From an uncultured Collinsella sp. (GTDB lineage: Bacteria > Actinomycetota > Coriobacteriia > Coriobacteriales > Coriobacteriaceae): a stretch of 8,941 nucleotides of DNA. Of this stretch, positions 1 to 5,759 are shown one piece after another. The position numbers and the translations under genes are program-made. Position 1 is the stretch's first letter. Each line of letters opens with the position of its first letter. The DNA lies in the NCBI GenBank assembly GCA_902490245.1, contig CABUDB010000051.1:1-8941 (forward strand), written 5' to 3'. The notes beneath the pieces were generated by a model. The model saw only the letters and a list, made by a program, of their open reading frames with translations. It made no database searches and was not told the origin of the DNA.

Positions 1-16
1 TTTTTGCATAGAGAGG

Positions 17-40
17 GTGCAAAAACAGGGTTTTTGGCAC
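17..40. repeat. Hairpin: GTGC-AAAAAC / GTTTTT-G-GCAC
   Basis: Positions 17-20 (GTGC) pair with 37-40 (GCAC) and 21-26 (AAAAAC) pair with 30-35 (GTTTTT). This leaves one bulged G at 36 and a three-base loop at 27-29. The left arm can instead pair with TTTTTGCA at 1-8, so the two folds exclude each other. No run of T follows, so it is a weak terminator candidate; it could equally be a protein binding site or the end of a preceding transcription unit outside the window. Confidence 0.45.
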
Positions 41-86
41 GCTTTATGCATTCGAGTTGTGGAAAACTCCTGTTAAGAGGATGTGA

Positions 87-122
87 GTTTTACGCAATTG
101 ACGTGCGCCTTTTGAGTAAAAC
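87..122. repeat. Inverted repeat GTTTTAC / GTAAAAC
   Basis: Perfect 7-nt arms at 87-93 and 116-122 enclose a 22-nt loop. The repeat lies 95 bp upstream of the secreted protein start. A 7-bp repeat with a free loop size can arise by chance in a window this long, so a regulatory role is only a suggestion. Confidence 0.3.
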
Positions 123-216
123 CGCAGGTCGCGATTTGCTCGGGGTACTATGCAGCGCGATCGAATCACACGCAGCTCAAACGCAGCAAAAACACACTAC
201 GGAGGTTTCCAGCTAC

Positions 217-993
217 ATGAGGATCGCTTCGCGAAAACCGAACGCCGGCGCCCTTTCCGCCGCTCTGACTGTGGCACTTTTGGTGGGCGCCGGCGCAACT
301 GATGCCCACGCGGCAACACTATCCGATACGGTCGGATCTGTGCCGTCCGAGGCGACGCTGGTGCAGCCCGTCGACTACCGCGGCGACGGTTATGGCTCTA
401 TGCAGGAGTGGAACGCCTCGATGGGGGCAAAGCGCGACTCCCTGGAGATGCGCGCTCAGATCATTATGAATATGTATGGCGACTATGCTACCGATGACGA
501 GCGTGCTGTGTTGCAGGGTTGCATCGACGGTGCGGGTAGCCTGTTGACGATGGGGGAGGTCGACGCCAAGTCGACCGAGCTCGACGAGCTTCGCTCCACG
601 CTTGAGGATGCCAAGCGCGAGGCGCTCGAGGCTGCCGCAGCCGAAGCCGAGGCCGCTGAGGCCGCCCAGGCTTCGTACTACAACGCCGGTTACGCTCCGT
701 CCTACGCGTCTGCCGCGTCCTACGCGAACGGATCGGGCCTGACGCGCTCTGCGGGTGTAAATAACTACAACGGGCGTCGTGAGACCTATTACAGCAGCAA
801 CGTGCTTTATCACTATCGCACGGGCGAATGGACTCAGGATTCTGAGGGCTTCTGGCGCGATTCCGACGGCTATTACGTTGTTGCTGCGGGCGATATGGCC
901 CAGGGCTCGACCTTTACGGGCTCCAAGGGTGATTGCAAGGTCTATGACTCCGGCTGCGCTGCCGGAACCACCGACTACTACACCGGTTGGTAA
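217..993 (+). CDS. Secreted coiled-coil protein with a conserved-looking C-terminal module
   Basis: Predicted exported protein of 258 residues. I chose the ATG at 217 because GGAGGT lies at 201-206 and a clear signal peptide follows directly: basic start (R2, R6, K7), hydrophobic stretch about 12-27, and an A-H-A cleavage site after residue 32. Residues about 60-112 look helical. Residues about 113-152 are an Ala/Glu-rich coiled coil, followed by a low-complexity Tyr/Ala/Ser linker (153-185). The C-terminal part (about 189-258) is Tyr/Trp/Gly-rich, has cysteines at 240 and 247 that could form a disulfide, and ends in YYTGW. Its VYDSGC...TTDYY pattern faintly resembles the end of the 3D/double-psi beta-barrel domain of cell-wall lytic enzymes, but the rest of that domain is not recognisable. 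A cell-envelope role is inferred from export and architecture; no enzyme activity can be assigned. A strong terminator follows, so it is probably transcribed alone. Confidence 0.8.
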   Translation: MRIASRKPNAGALSAALTVALLVGAGATDAHAATLSDTVGSVPSEATLVQPVDYRGDGYGSMQEWNASMGAKRDSLEMRAQIIMNMYGDYATDDERAVLQGCIDGAGSLLTMGEVDAKSTELDELRSTLEDAKREALEAAAAEAEAAEAAQASYYNAGYAPSYASAASYANGSGLTRSAGVNNYNGRRETYYSSNVLYHYRTGEWTQDSEGFWRDSDGYYVVAAGDMAQGSTFTGSKGDCKVYDSGCAAGTTDYYTGW

Positions 994-1003
994 TGCAAAA
1001 TAG

Positions 1004-1069
1004 GCACATGATGGGCGGGCGTCTTTACTGAGCTTTTAGGCAACGTAAAGCCGCCCGTTCTTTATGTGC
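1004..1069 (+). terminator. Large hairpin terminator after the secreted protein gene
   Basis: The core stem pairs CGGGCG (1016-1021) and CTTTAC (1023-1028) with GTAAAG (1045-1050) and CGCCCG (1052-1057), with one T/C mismatch and a 16-nt loop. TTCTTT follows at 1058-1063. The T-rich tail is enclosed by an outer perfect 6-bp pair, GCACAT (1004-1009) with ATGTGC (1064-1069), so the full 66-nt element is an imperfect palindrome. It is best read as an intrinsic terminator of the gene ending at 993. Confidence 0.7.
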
Positions 1070-1173
1070 GTTTGAGTTAACAGAGCCCTTACCGTGGCGG
1101 TACGCTGGGCGTATGGATGCGGGGCACACTAGTTCTTGAGAAATAAGGTCTTTCTCTTGGAGGAAGTGGTCTT

Positions 1174-1380
1174 GTGAATGCTCGAGATATTGCCGTTGCC
1201 GCCGTCGCGTTGATGCTTGGCTGCCTTGGTCCCACGGCCGCGCTCGTCGCGGGCATGCAGGGGACATGCGGGGCTGCTCCTATCGTGGTCGGCGCGCTGA
1301 TCGCGGCCACGCTGCTGGGAAGCGCCGGTGTTGTCCTTTGTCGCGACGATGAGGACCAGGCGTCGGAGTCGCAGCTCTAA
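1174..1380 (+). CDS. Small two-helix membrane protein of unknown function
   Basis: A 68-residue protein read from a GTG start at 1174, supported by GGAGG at 1159-1163. Two hydrophobic segments, about residues 5-28 and 36-56, are joined by a short loop with a cysteine (C32). A short acidic tail (RDDEDQASES) follows. A positive-inside reading is ambiguous because the protein has few basic residues. The gene is isolated: the preceding gene has its own terminator, and a bidirectional terminator follows 38 nt after its stop. I see no convincing promoter in 1070-1173. I do not recognise the family. Evidence that it is a gene is the ribosome binding site, the coherent two-helix pattern, and the terminator just after the stop. 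Confidence 0.6.
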   Translation: MNARDIAVAAVALMLGCLGPTAALVAGMQGTCGAAPIVVGALIAATLLGSAGVVLCRDDEDQASESQL

Positions 1381-1412
1381 CCGTTCTGAAGCTGATTTTT
1401 GGCCAAAGATGA

Positions 1413-1457
1413 AAAAGGAAGCCGCCGCGAGGGGAGTGTCCCTTGCGGCGGCTTTGC
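1413..1457. terminator. Bidirectional terminator between convergent genes
   Basis: A 16-bp stem pairs 1419-1434 with 1439-1454, with two G-T pairs and the four-base loop AGTG. On the plus strand it is followed by only a short T run. On the minus strand the A-tract at 1412-1416 becomes a T-tract directly after the stem, so it should stop the minus-strand reductase transcript especially well. Its position between two converging genes fits a shared terminator. Confidence 0.85.
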
Positions 1458-1489
1458 CATTGGATCTGTTGGCTGCAGTATGCCGAGCA

Positions 1490-2404
1490 CTACCAGCTGC
1501 TTTCTATTTCGCGAATCCTCTGGTAGAGCCAATCGTTTTGCGGCACTTGGATATCGTGTTTGGCGGCCAGGCGGCAAATGGTGCCCGCGAACTCCTCGAC
1601 TTCGGTTTTTCGTTGTGCAATGCGGTCTTGAGCCATCGAGGGCATACCAGCGGGGTCGATTCCCTCGATGAGGTGCACCATTTGCGTCAGGTCTGCCTCG
1701 GTCAGCTCAACGCCCTCGGCGTTGGCGACCGCAAGCGTTTCGCGCATGGCGGAAACAAAGCAGCGACGCTGCTCGGAGCCCGGCTCCGTGGCGCTTCCGT
1801 AGGTCCCGCCGTAGGCCATGCAGGTCTGGTTGATGCCGTCGTTGAGCATGAGTTTGGCCCACATGCGGTGGGCGATGTCGTCCTCGACGGTATGGGCGAT
1901 GCCGCAGCGCGTATAGAGCTCGTCGATAGCGGCGACGGTCGCGGGGCCGGTGCCGGCGGCTGCACCAAAGCGGATTTCGCCCGCATTGGTAAAGGTGAGC
2001 GCGCCGTTGAGGAATACGGCGTCCATGCCCTGGCAGATACCCAGGACGGTATGCTCCCAGCCAAAGCGTTCGGCAATCTTTTGCTCGCTCGTAATGCCGT
2101 TGCACAGCGAGGCGATGAGCGTGTTGGGTCCCACGACACGCTCCATAGTCTTGAGTGCTTGGTCGAGACCGGTGGTCTTGACCGTCAGGATGACCAGATC
2201 GGCGGGCGCTGCCTCGCTGGCGCGGACGGACTTGAGTGCACAGGGCTTGCCGTTGATGGTAAGCGCATCGTTTGCGTGACGCTCGAAGCGTGCATCGTCC
2301 ATGACGTATTCGACGGCGTCATTGCCGAGGGCCTTGGCAATCATGCTGCCGTAGAGCAGGCCGACGCCGCCCTTGCCGATAAAGGCGACCTTGTTGATCT
2401 GCAT
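1490..2404 (-). CDS. panE: Ketopantoate reductase family protein (2-dehydropantoate 2-reductase)
   Basis: Cytosolic NADPH-dependent reductase of 304 residues, the usual family length. Family members reduce 2-dehydropantoate to pantoate in pantothenate and CoA synthesis. The N-terminal Rossmann fold shows GKGGVG at 10-15. The expected catalytic and substrate residues are visible by family pattern: N102 (in CNG), K184 with N188 and N192 (in the WAKLMLN region), S256 and E268 (in PSM...TEVEEF). I chose the ATG at 2404 because GGGGAG on the minus strand (2419-2414) gives a 9-nt spacing. The in-frame ATG at 2413 directly abuts that site and would leave no room for it. No other pantothenate gene is nearby and the neighbour is a cyclase-family hydrolase, so reduction of a different 2-oxo acid remains possible. 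Transcription ends at the bidirectional terminator. Confidence 0.88.
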   Translation of the reverse strand: MQINKVAFIGKGGVGLLYGSMIAKALGNDAVEYVMDDARFERHANDALTINGKPCALKSVRASEAAPADLVILTVKTTGLDQALKTMERVVGPNTLIASLCNGITSEQKIAERFGWEHTVLGICQGMDAVFLNGALTFTNAGEIRFGAAAGTGPATVAAIDELYTRCGIAHTVEDDIAHRMWAKLMLNDGINQTCMAYGGTYGSATEPGSEQRRCFVSAMRETLAVANAEGVELTEADLTQMVHLIEGIDPAGMPSMAQDRIAQRKTEVEEFAGTICRLAAKHDIQVPQNDWLYQRIREIESSW

Positions 2405-2419
2405 GTGAATCATCTCCCC

Positions 2420-2449
2420 ATATAAAAGGCGCCCGCGTAAGGGGCGCCT
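2420..2449 (-). terminator. Minus-strand hairpin with T-rich tail between cyclase and reductase
   Basis: A perfect 8-bp GC-rich stem pairs AGGCGCCC (2427-2434) with GGGCGCCT (2442-2449) around a 7-nt loop. Read on the minus strand it is followed by TTTATAT, as in an intrinsic terminator. It lies between the cyclase stop and the reductase ribosome binding site. It either ends the cyclase transcript or acts as an attenuator in the reductase leader. Confidence 0.6.
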
Positions 2450-2454
2450 GATGG

Positions 2455-2460
2455 ATTGTA
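2455..2460 (-). promoter_or_regulatory. Possible -10 element for the reductase gene
   Basis: On the minus strand this reads TACAAT, five of six bases of the sigma-70 -10 consensus, just upstream of the 2420-2449 hairpin. No good -35 is found 16-18 nt away and there is no extended TG. If used, transcription would start just before the hairpin, placing a terminator-like structure in the leader. Confidence 0.2.
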
Positions 2461-2526
2461 TGCTGCCAGGGTGATTGGTGGGTGCGCGGGGCGCTGTTAT
2501 GAAAAAGAAACTATTGCGCTGTGCGC

Positions 2527-3297
2527 TTATGCCGCGGGGCAGACCGCAAAAACGCGTGCGGGATATCCAACGCCATCGCGCACCTTGGGGAAGGTGCAGA
2601 AGATGACGGCGCCCGTGGCGGGAAGCTCGTCCAGATGGTCCATGACCTCGATCTGGTAACGGTCGACCGAGAGGATGTATTGCTCGCCGGGATAGGGGTA
2701 GGCATCCTCGCGCGTGGTCACGGATGCGGGGTCGGTGTCTGCCGGTTCGTGACCGATGGCGCCGATGTTGCGCTCTTCTACAAGCCATTTGATGGCGTCG
2801 AGGTCCCAGCCGGGGTAGTGAGGCTGGCCGTCCTCGTCCTTGTTTTCGAGGTCAGCGAGCTTGGACCAGTCGGAGCGGAAGGCGACAAAGGCGTCCTCGG
2901 GAATGCGGCCGTGCTCGGCCTCCCAAGCCTTGAGGTCATCGACGGTCAGGACGAAATCGGGGTTTGCGGCGCACTCCTCGTGCTTGTCGATGACGCAGAG
3001 CGGACGCATAAACTCGATAGGTTTAATCTCGCCAAGGGAACGGCCATCGACATGGAAGTGGCGCGGTGCGTCGACGTGGGTACCGTACTGCGAGGCGACC
3101 GAATACTGGAAGCATCGCATGGGCGCGAGCATGTCTTCGGGCGTATCGGGCAGGTAGTCGAAGAGCTTGGTGGACTCAAACGGCTTAAAGCCAAACCAGT
3201 GCGGGGTGTCGCACGAGAGCGTGTGGGTGAGGTCAACCCAGCGATAATCGGTGCTTTTGAGCTGGGATGCGAGATTCCAAAGGTCGAGCGCGGGCAT
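2527..3297 (-). CDS. Cyclase family protein (KynB/isatin-hydrolase-like metal hydrolase)
   Basis: A 256-residue cytosolic protein of the cyclase family, whose members include kynurenine formamidase and isatin hydrolase and which hydrolyse amide or lactam bonds with bound metal. The signature is QYGTHVDAPRHF at residues 70-81, with H74, D76 and H80 as expected; the usual first metal-binding histidine is Gln70. A GHEPADTD segment (182-189) and E217 in the QIEVMDHLDELP region match the later conserved parts, and the G-Y-P-A-R ending (244-248) is typical. The start is set by AAAGGAG on the minus strand (3310-3304), 6 nt from the ATG. Its gene lies 122 bp upstream of the reductase on the same strand, with a terminator-like hairpin between. 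The substrate cannot be read from the sequence; without tryptophan-pathway neighbours I would not call it KynB. Confidence 0.8.
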   Translation of the reverse strand: MPALDLWNLASQLKSTDYRWVDLTHTLSCDTPHWFGFKPFESTKLFDYLPDTPEDMLAPMRCFQYSVASQYGTHVDAPRHFHVDGRSLGEIKPIEFMRPLCVIDKHEECAANPDFVLTVDDLKAWEAEHGRIPEDAFVAFRSDWSKLADLENKDEDGQPHYPGWDLDAIKWLVEERNIGAIGHEPADTDPASVTTREDAYPYPGEQYILSVDRYQIEVMDHLDELPATGAVIFCTFPKVRDGVGYPARVFAVCPAA

Positions 3298-3459
3298 GGG
3301 TGGCTCCTTTCATCGGGCTTTTTGCTGATGTTAAAGCGCTGGCGTGACGGCTCGATTTCTGCTGCGTTACGATACGTTCTCGATTGCGATTCCGATGTGT
3401 TTCGATGACGTGACGGGTTTGTTTCGCCTTGTCAGGGTTTCGATGGGAGGGGAGGGGCC
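3298..3459. promoter_or_regulatory. Divergent intergenic region (cyclase / aldo-keto reductase)
   Basis: This 162-bp spacer must hold promoters for both the minus-strand cyclase and the plus-strand reductase. I find no good sigma-70 pair in either direction. It contains a direct repeat of TTTCGATG at 3400-3407 and 3438-3445, and CGAT occurs at 3353, 3370, 3381, 3387, 3393, 3403 and 3441. Purine-rich ribosome binding sites sit at both ends. Confidence 0.45.
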
Positions 3460-4650
3460 GTGCAATATCGCGTTGACCCCAAAAGCGGCAACCGTATCTC
3501 GGCGTTGGGGCTGGGCTGCATGAGGTTTCCCGGTGCGCCGGGACGCCCGGATGCGAAGACCGCCGACGCCATCATCTCCCGTGCGGTGGAGCAGGGGATT
3601 AACTACCTGGACACGGCCTATCTCTATCCCGGCAACGAGGCGTGCGTGGGTGCGTCGCTTGAGCGCCTGGGCTTGCGCGACCAGGTTTTGCTCGCGACCA
3701 AGCTGCCGCATGCTTCGTGCAAATGTGCGGAGGATTTCGACCGCTTTTTTGACGAGCAGCTGCGCCGTTTGCGGACTGACCATATCGACTACTACCTCAT
3801 GCACAACATCACCTCGCCCGCGCAGTGGGAACGTGTGGCGGCGTTGGGCATCGAAGACTGGATCGCGCGTCAAAAGGCGGCGGGGCGCATTCGCCAGATT
3901 GGTTTTTCGTACCACGGCAGCGCGGCGGACTTCCTTACGATGCTTGACGCATATGACTGGGATTTTTGCCAGATCCAGTACAACTATGCCGGCGAGCATT
4001 ACCAAGCGGGAACGGCGGGACTCATGGTGGCTGCGGAGCGCGGGCTCGCGGTGTTTGTGATGGAGCCGCTGCTGGGCGGTCGTCTAGCGGGTAAACTGCC
4101 GCCGCGGGCCCGCGCCGTGCTCGATGGTGCCCGTGACCCGCATTTGCGCACTCCTGCCGCCTGGGGTCTTTCGTGGGTGTGGAATCATCCTCAGGTGACG
4201 ATGCTGCTTTCGGGTATGACCGATACCGCGCAGGTGGATGAGAACGCGGTGTTGGCCGATCGGGCCCTGCCGGATTCGATGACAGCTACTCAGCTCGATG
4301 CCATCGCGCACGTGCTGACGGAGTTTGAAAAATCGAATCGCGTGCCCTGCACGGGATGCGGCTATTGCATGCCGTGCCCTAAAGGCATCAATATCCCTGG
4401 ATGTTTTGCCGCCTACAACGCAAGCTATGCGCACAGCTGGTTTACGGGCCTATCGCAGTACTTCACGGCGAGCGCGGTGCGTACAAGCGAGGCCAAGCTG
4501 GTGAGCAATTGCGTCAAGTGCGGCAAATGCGCGCGCCACTGCCCGCAGCATATCGATATCCCCGAGCGTCTCGATGACGTGCGCCGACGCTTCCAGCCTG
4601 GCCCTGTAACGGCCATGCTTAAAGTCTTCGGCAAAACGCGCTCCTCATGA
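3460..4650 (+). CDS. Aldo/keto reductase with C-terminal double 4Fe-4S cysteine motif
   Basis: A 396-residue cytosolic oxidoreductase. The first 290 or so residues form an aldo/keto reductase barrel, with the catalytic tetrad visible as D51, Y56, K81 and H115 and the family start pattern SALGLGCMRFP. The C-terminal extension carries two cysteine clusters: C297-x2-C300-x2-C303-x2-C306-P and C351-x2-C354-x2-C357-x3-C361-P, which would bind iron-sulfur clusters. This arrangement defines a known, mostly anaerobe-rich subgroup annotated as aldo/keto reductases with a 4Fe-4S domain, whose substrates are generally unknown. The GTG at 3460 is used because the purine-rich GGGAGGGGAGGGG (3445-3457) precedes it and the conserved N-terminus follows. 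It is transcribed divergently from the cyclase. The iron-sulfur clusters suggest electron exchange with a redox partner in an anaerobe; that is inference. Confidence 0.9.
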   Translation: MQYRVDPKSGNRISALGLGCMRFPGAPGRPDAKTADAIISRAVEQGINYLDTAYLYPGNEACVGASLERLGLRDQVLLATKLPHASCKCAEDFDRFFDEQLRRLRTDHIDYYLMHNITSPAQWERVAALGIEDWIARQKAAGRIRQIGFSYHGSAADFLTMLDAYDWDFCQIQYNYAGEHYQAGTAGLMVAAERGLAVFVMEPLLGGRLAGKLPPRARAVLDGARDPHLRTPAAWGLSWVWNHPQVTMLLSGMTDTAQVDENAVLADRALPDSMTATQLDAIAHVLTEFEKSNRVPCTGCGYCMPCPKGINIPGCFAAYNASYAHSWFTGLSQYFTASAVRTSEAKLVSNCVKCGKCARHCPQHIDIPERLDDVRRRFQPGPVTAMLKVFGKTRSS

Positions 4651-4663
4651 CCCTTTTATAACG

Positions 4664-4723
4664 TGCGGTGGAATACGGTCTGTTTGCGCCAAAATAGGCA
4701 CCAATAGACCGTATTTCACCGCG
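4664..4723. repeat. Long imperfect palindrome with 17-nt arms between two genes
   Basis: Arms at 4665-4681 and 4706-4722 pair over 17 positions with a single G-T pair (4671 with 4716), extended by a G-T pair at 4664/4723. The inner 9-nt segments (4682-4690 and 4697-4705) continue the stem with two mismatches around a six-base AAAATA loop. No T-tract follows on either strand, so it is not a standard terminator. It starts 14 nt after the reductase stop and ends 22 nt before the endonuclease start codon. It could be a REP- or MITE-like intergenic repeat, a regulator operator, or an RNA structure controlling the next gene. Confidence 0.85.
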
Positions 4724-4732
4724 ACTGATGAA

Positions 4733-4739
4733 GAGGGAG
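4733..4739 (+). promoter_or_regulatory. Ribosome binding site that sets the DNase IV start
   Basis: GAGGGAG lies 6 nt before the ATG at 4746. An in-frame ATG at 4728 has no such site upstream and would add only MKRELE ahead of the conserved MLTIGCHLS start, so 4746 is preferred. Confidence 0.75.
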
Positions 4740-4745
4740 TTGGAG

Positions 4746-5612
4746 ATGCTGACGATCGGGTGTCATCTTTCGACGACGAAGGGCTATCGGGCGATGGGGG
4801 AGACAGCGTTGTCCATTGGCGCCAATACCTTTGCATTCTTTACGCGCAACCCGCGCGGTGGCAAGGCAAAAGACCTTGACATGGATGACGTGGCGGCTCT
4901 GCGCGAGCTTATGGCGCAAAACGACTTTGGACCGCTGGTGGCGCATGCCCCGTATACCTACAACCCCTGTTCTGCCAAAGAGCGGGCGCGCGAGTTTGCC
5001 TTGGAGGCAATGGCCGAGGACTTGCAGCGTCTGGAAGCACTGCCCGGCAACTACTACAACTTCCATCCCGGTGCGCATGTGGGACAGGGCTCCGACGTCG
5101 GCATTCAGATGATTGTCGACACCCTGTGTCAGGTGATGTTTGAGGGCCAGCAGACGACGGTGCTGCTCGAGACCATGGCCGGCAAGGGCACCGAGGTGGG
5201 CCGCAACTTTGAGGAGCTGGCGCTCATCATCCAGGGCGTTGCCGACAAGCGCCCCGAGCTGTCGGCCAAGCTGGGCGTTTGCCTAGACACTTGTCATGTG
5301 AGCGATGCCGGCTACGACATCATCCATGATCTGGACGGCGTACTCGACGAGTTCGACCGCGTGGTGGGTATCGATCGCTTGCGTGCCGTACACATCAACG
5401 ATTCGAAGAACCCTTGTGGCGCCCATAAAGATCGTCACGAGTGCATCGGCAAGGGATACCTTGGCAGCGAGGAATTTGGTGGCGGTATGCAGGTTATGCA
5501 GAATATTGTATCGAATGTCCGCTTGCGCGCATTGCCATTCATTTTGGAGACACCGAACGAACTTGCAGGTTATGCGGCTGAAATCAAACTGTTAAGGTCG
5601 TTGCAGCAGTAA
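4746..5612 (+). CDS. nfo: Deoxyribonuclease IV (AP endonuclease, EndoIV family)
   Basis: A 288-residue base-excision repair enzyme that cuts DNA 5' to abasic sites and removes blocked 3' ends, using three zinc ions. All nine expected zinc ligands are visible by family pattern: H67, H107, E142, D181, H184, H216, D229, H231 and E268. They sit in the motifs [51 protein letters not shown] and ILETPN. The length is normal and nothing is truncated. The start at 4746 gives the conserved MLTIGCHLS opening and a 6-nt spacing to GAGGGAG. The 4664-4723 palindrome lies just upstream, so the gene may be read from the reductase transcript or from an unseen promoter. A hairpin follows the stop. Confidence 0.96.
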   Translation: MLTIGCHLSTTKGYRAMGETALSIGANTFAFFTRNPRGGKAKDLDMDDVAALRELMAQNDFGPLVAHAPYTYNPCSAKERAREFALEAMAEDLQRLEALPGNYYNFHPGAHVGQGSDVGIQMIVDTLCQVMFEGQQTTVLLETMAGKGTEVGRNFEELALIIQGVADKRPELSAKLGVCLDTCHVSDAGYDIIHDLDGVLDEFDRVVGIDRLRAVHINDSKNPCGAHKDRHECIGKGYLGSEEFGGGMQVMQNIVSNVRLRALPFILETPNELAGYAAEIKLLRSLQQ

Positions 5613-5618
5613 TGGCTG

Positions 5619-5658
5619 CCATAAAGTGGAGTGCTCCATTCACGTTATGGGTTTGTTT
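5619..5658 (+). terminator. Probable terminator after nfo
   Basis: CCATAA (5619-5624) pairs with TTATGG (5645-5650), and inside it TGGAG (5627-5631) faces CTCCA (5634-5638). The sequence GTTTGTTT follows at 5651-5658. The stem has an asymmetric internal loop, so the terminator is only moderately convincing. A 5-nt inverted repeat (GCAGC/GCTGC) also spans the nfo stop codon. Confidence 0.45.
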
Positions 5659-5702
5659 CAATCAGTTTTCTGATTGCAGATTCTTCCAAGCGGGTGCATA
5701 AT
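5659..5702 (+). promoter_or_regulatory. Candidate promoter with palindromic operator for the ABC operon
   Basis: TTGCAG at 5674-5679 and CATAAT at 5697-5702 are separated by exactly 17 nt and would start transcription near 5709, about 50 nt before the binding-protein gene. The -10 matches five of six consensus bases; the -35 is weak. A perfect 7-bp inverted repeat with a TTTT loop, CAATCAG/CTGATTG (5659-5676), overlaps the first bases of the -35, where a repressor or activator could act. The regulator is unknown. Confidence 0.4.
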
Positions 5703-5759
5703 AACCCACAGTTTTTGCAGACCTCTGAATCACGTGGGGTCATTGGAAGGAGACTGATT

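Larger units (their letters stand above)
1..216 (+). promoter_or_regulatory. Structured leader/upstream region of the secreted protein gene
   Basis: This stretch stays open in the frame of the downstream gene, but I read it as non-coding: its translation has no signal-like or domain-like character, and a good ribosome binding site sits only at 201-206. It holds an 8-nt inverted repeat (1-8 with 18-25), an overlapping hairpin (17-40), a 7-nt inverted repeat (87-93 with 116-122) and a weaker one (129-133 with 156-160). A -10-like TACTAT lies at 146-151 without a convincing -35, and a TTGACG at 98-103 has no -10 at the right distance. I cannot match it to a known riboswitch class. Confidence 0.4.

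Noticed and set aside
4..216. In-frame upstream extension of the secreted protein gene
   Set aside because: It would bury the signal peptide inside the protein, and the ribosome binding site at 201-206 supports the ATG at 217.
1328..2425. A 365-codon plus-strand open frame opposite the ketopantoate reductase
   Set aside because: It overlaps the end of the small membrane protein gene and runs through the bidirectional terminator. The opposite strand carries intact catalytic motifs.
2405..2788. In-frame upstream extension of the reductase reading frame on the minus strand
   Set aside because: It overlaps the cyclase gene in another frame, passes through the hairpin at 2427-2449, and adds a basic low-information sequence ahead of the conserved Rossmann start, which has its own ribosome binding site.
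996..4701. Shared 12-mer CAAAATAGGCAC at 996-1007 and 4690-4701, both just downstream of genes
   Set aside because: A few 12-base matches are expected by chance in a window of this length, and the flanks do not match. It would matter only if a genome-wide search showed it repeated in intergenic regions.
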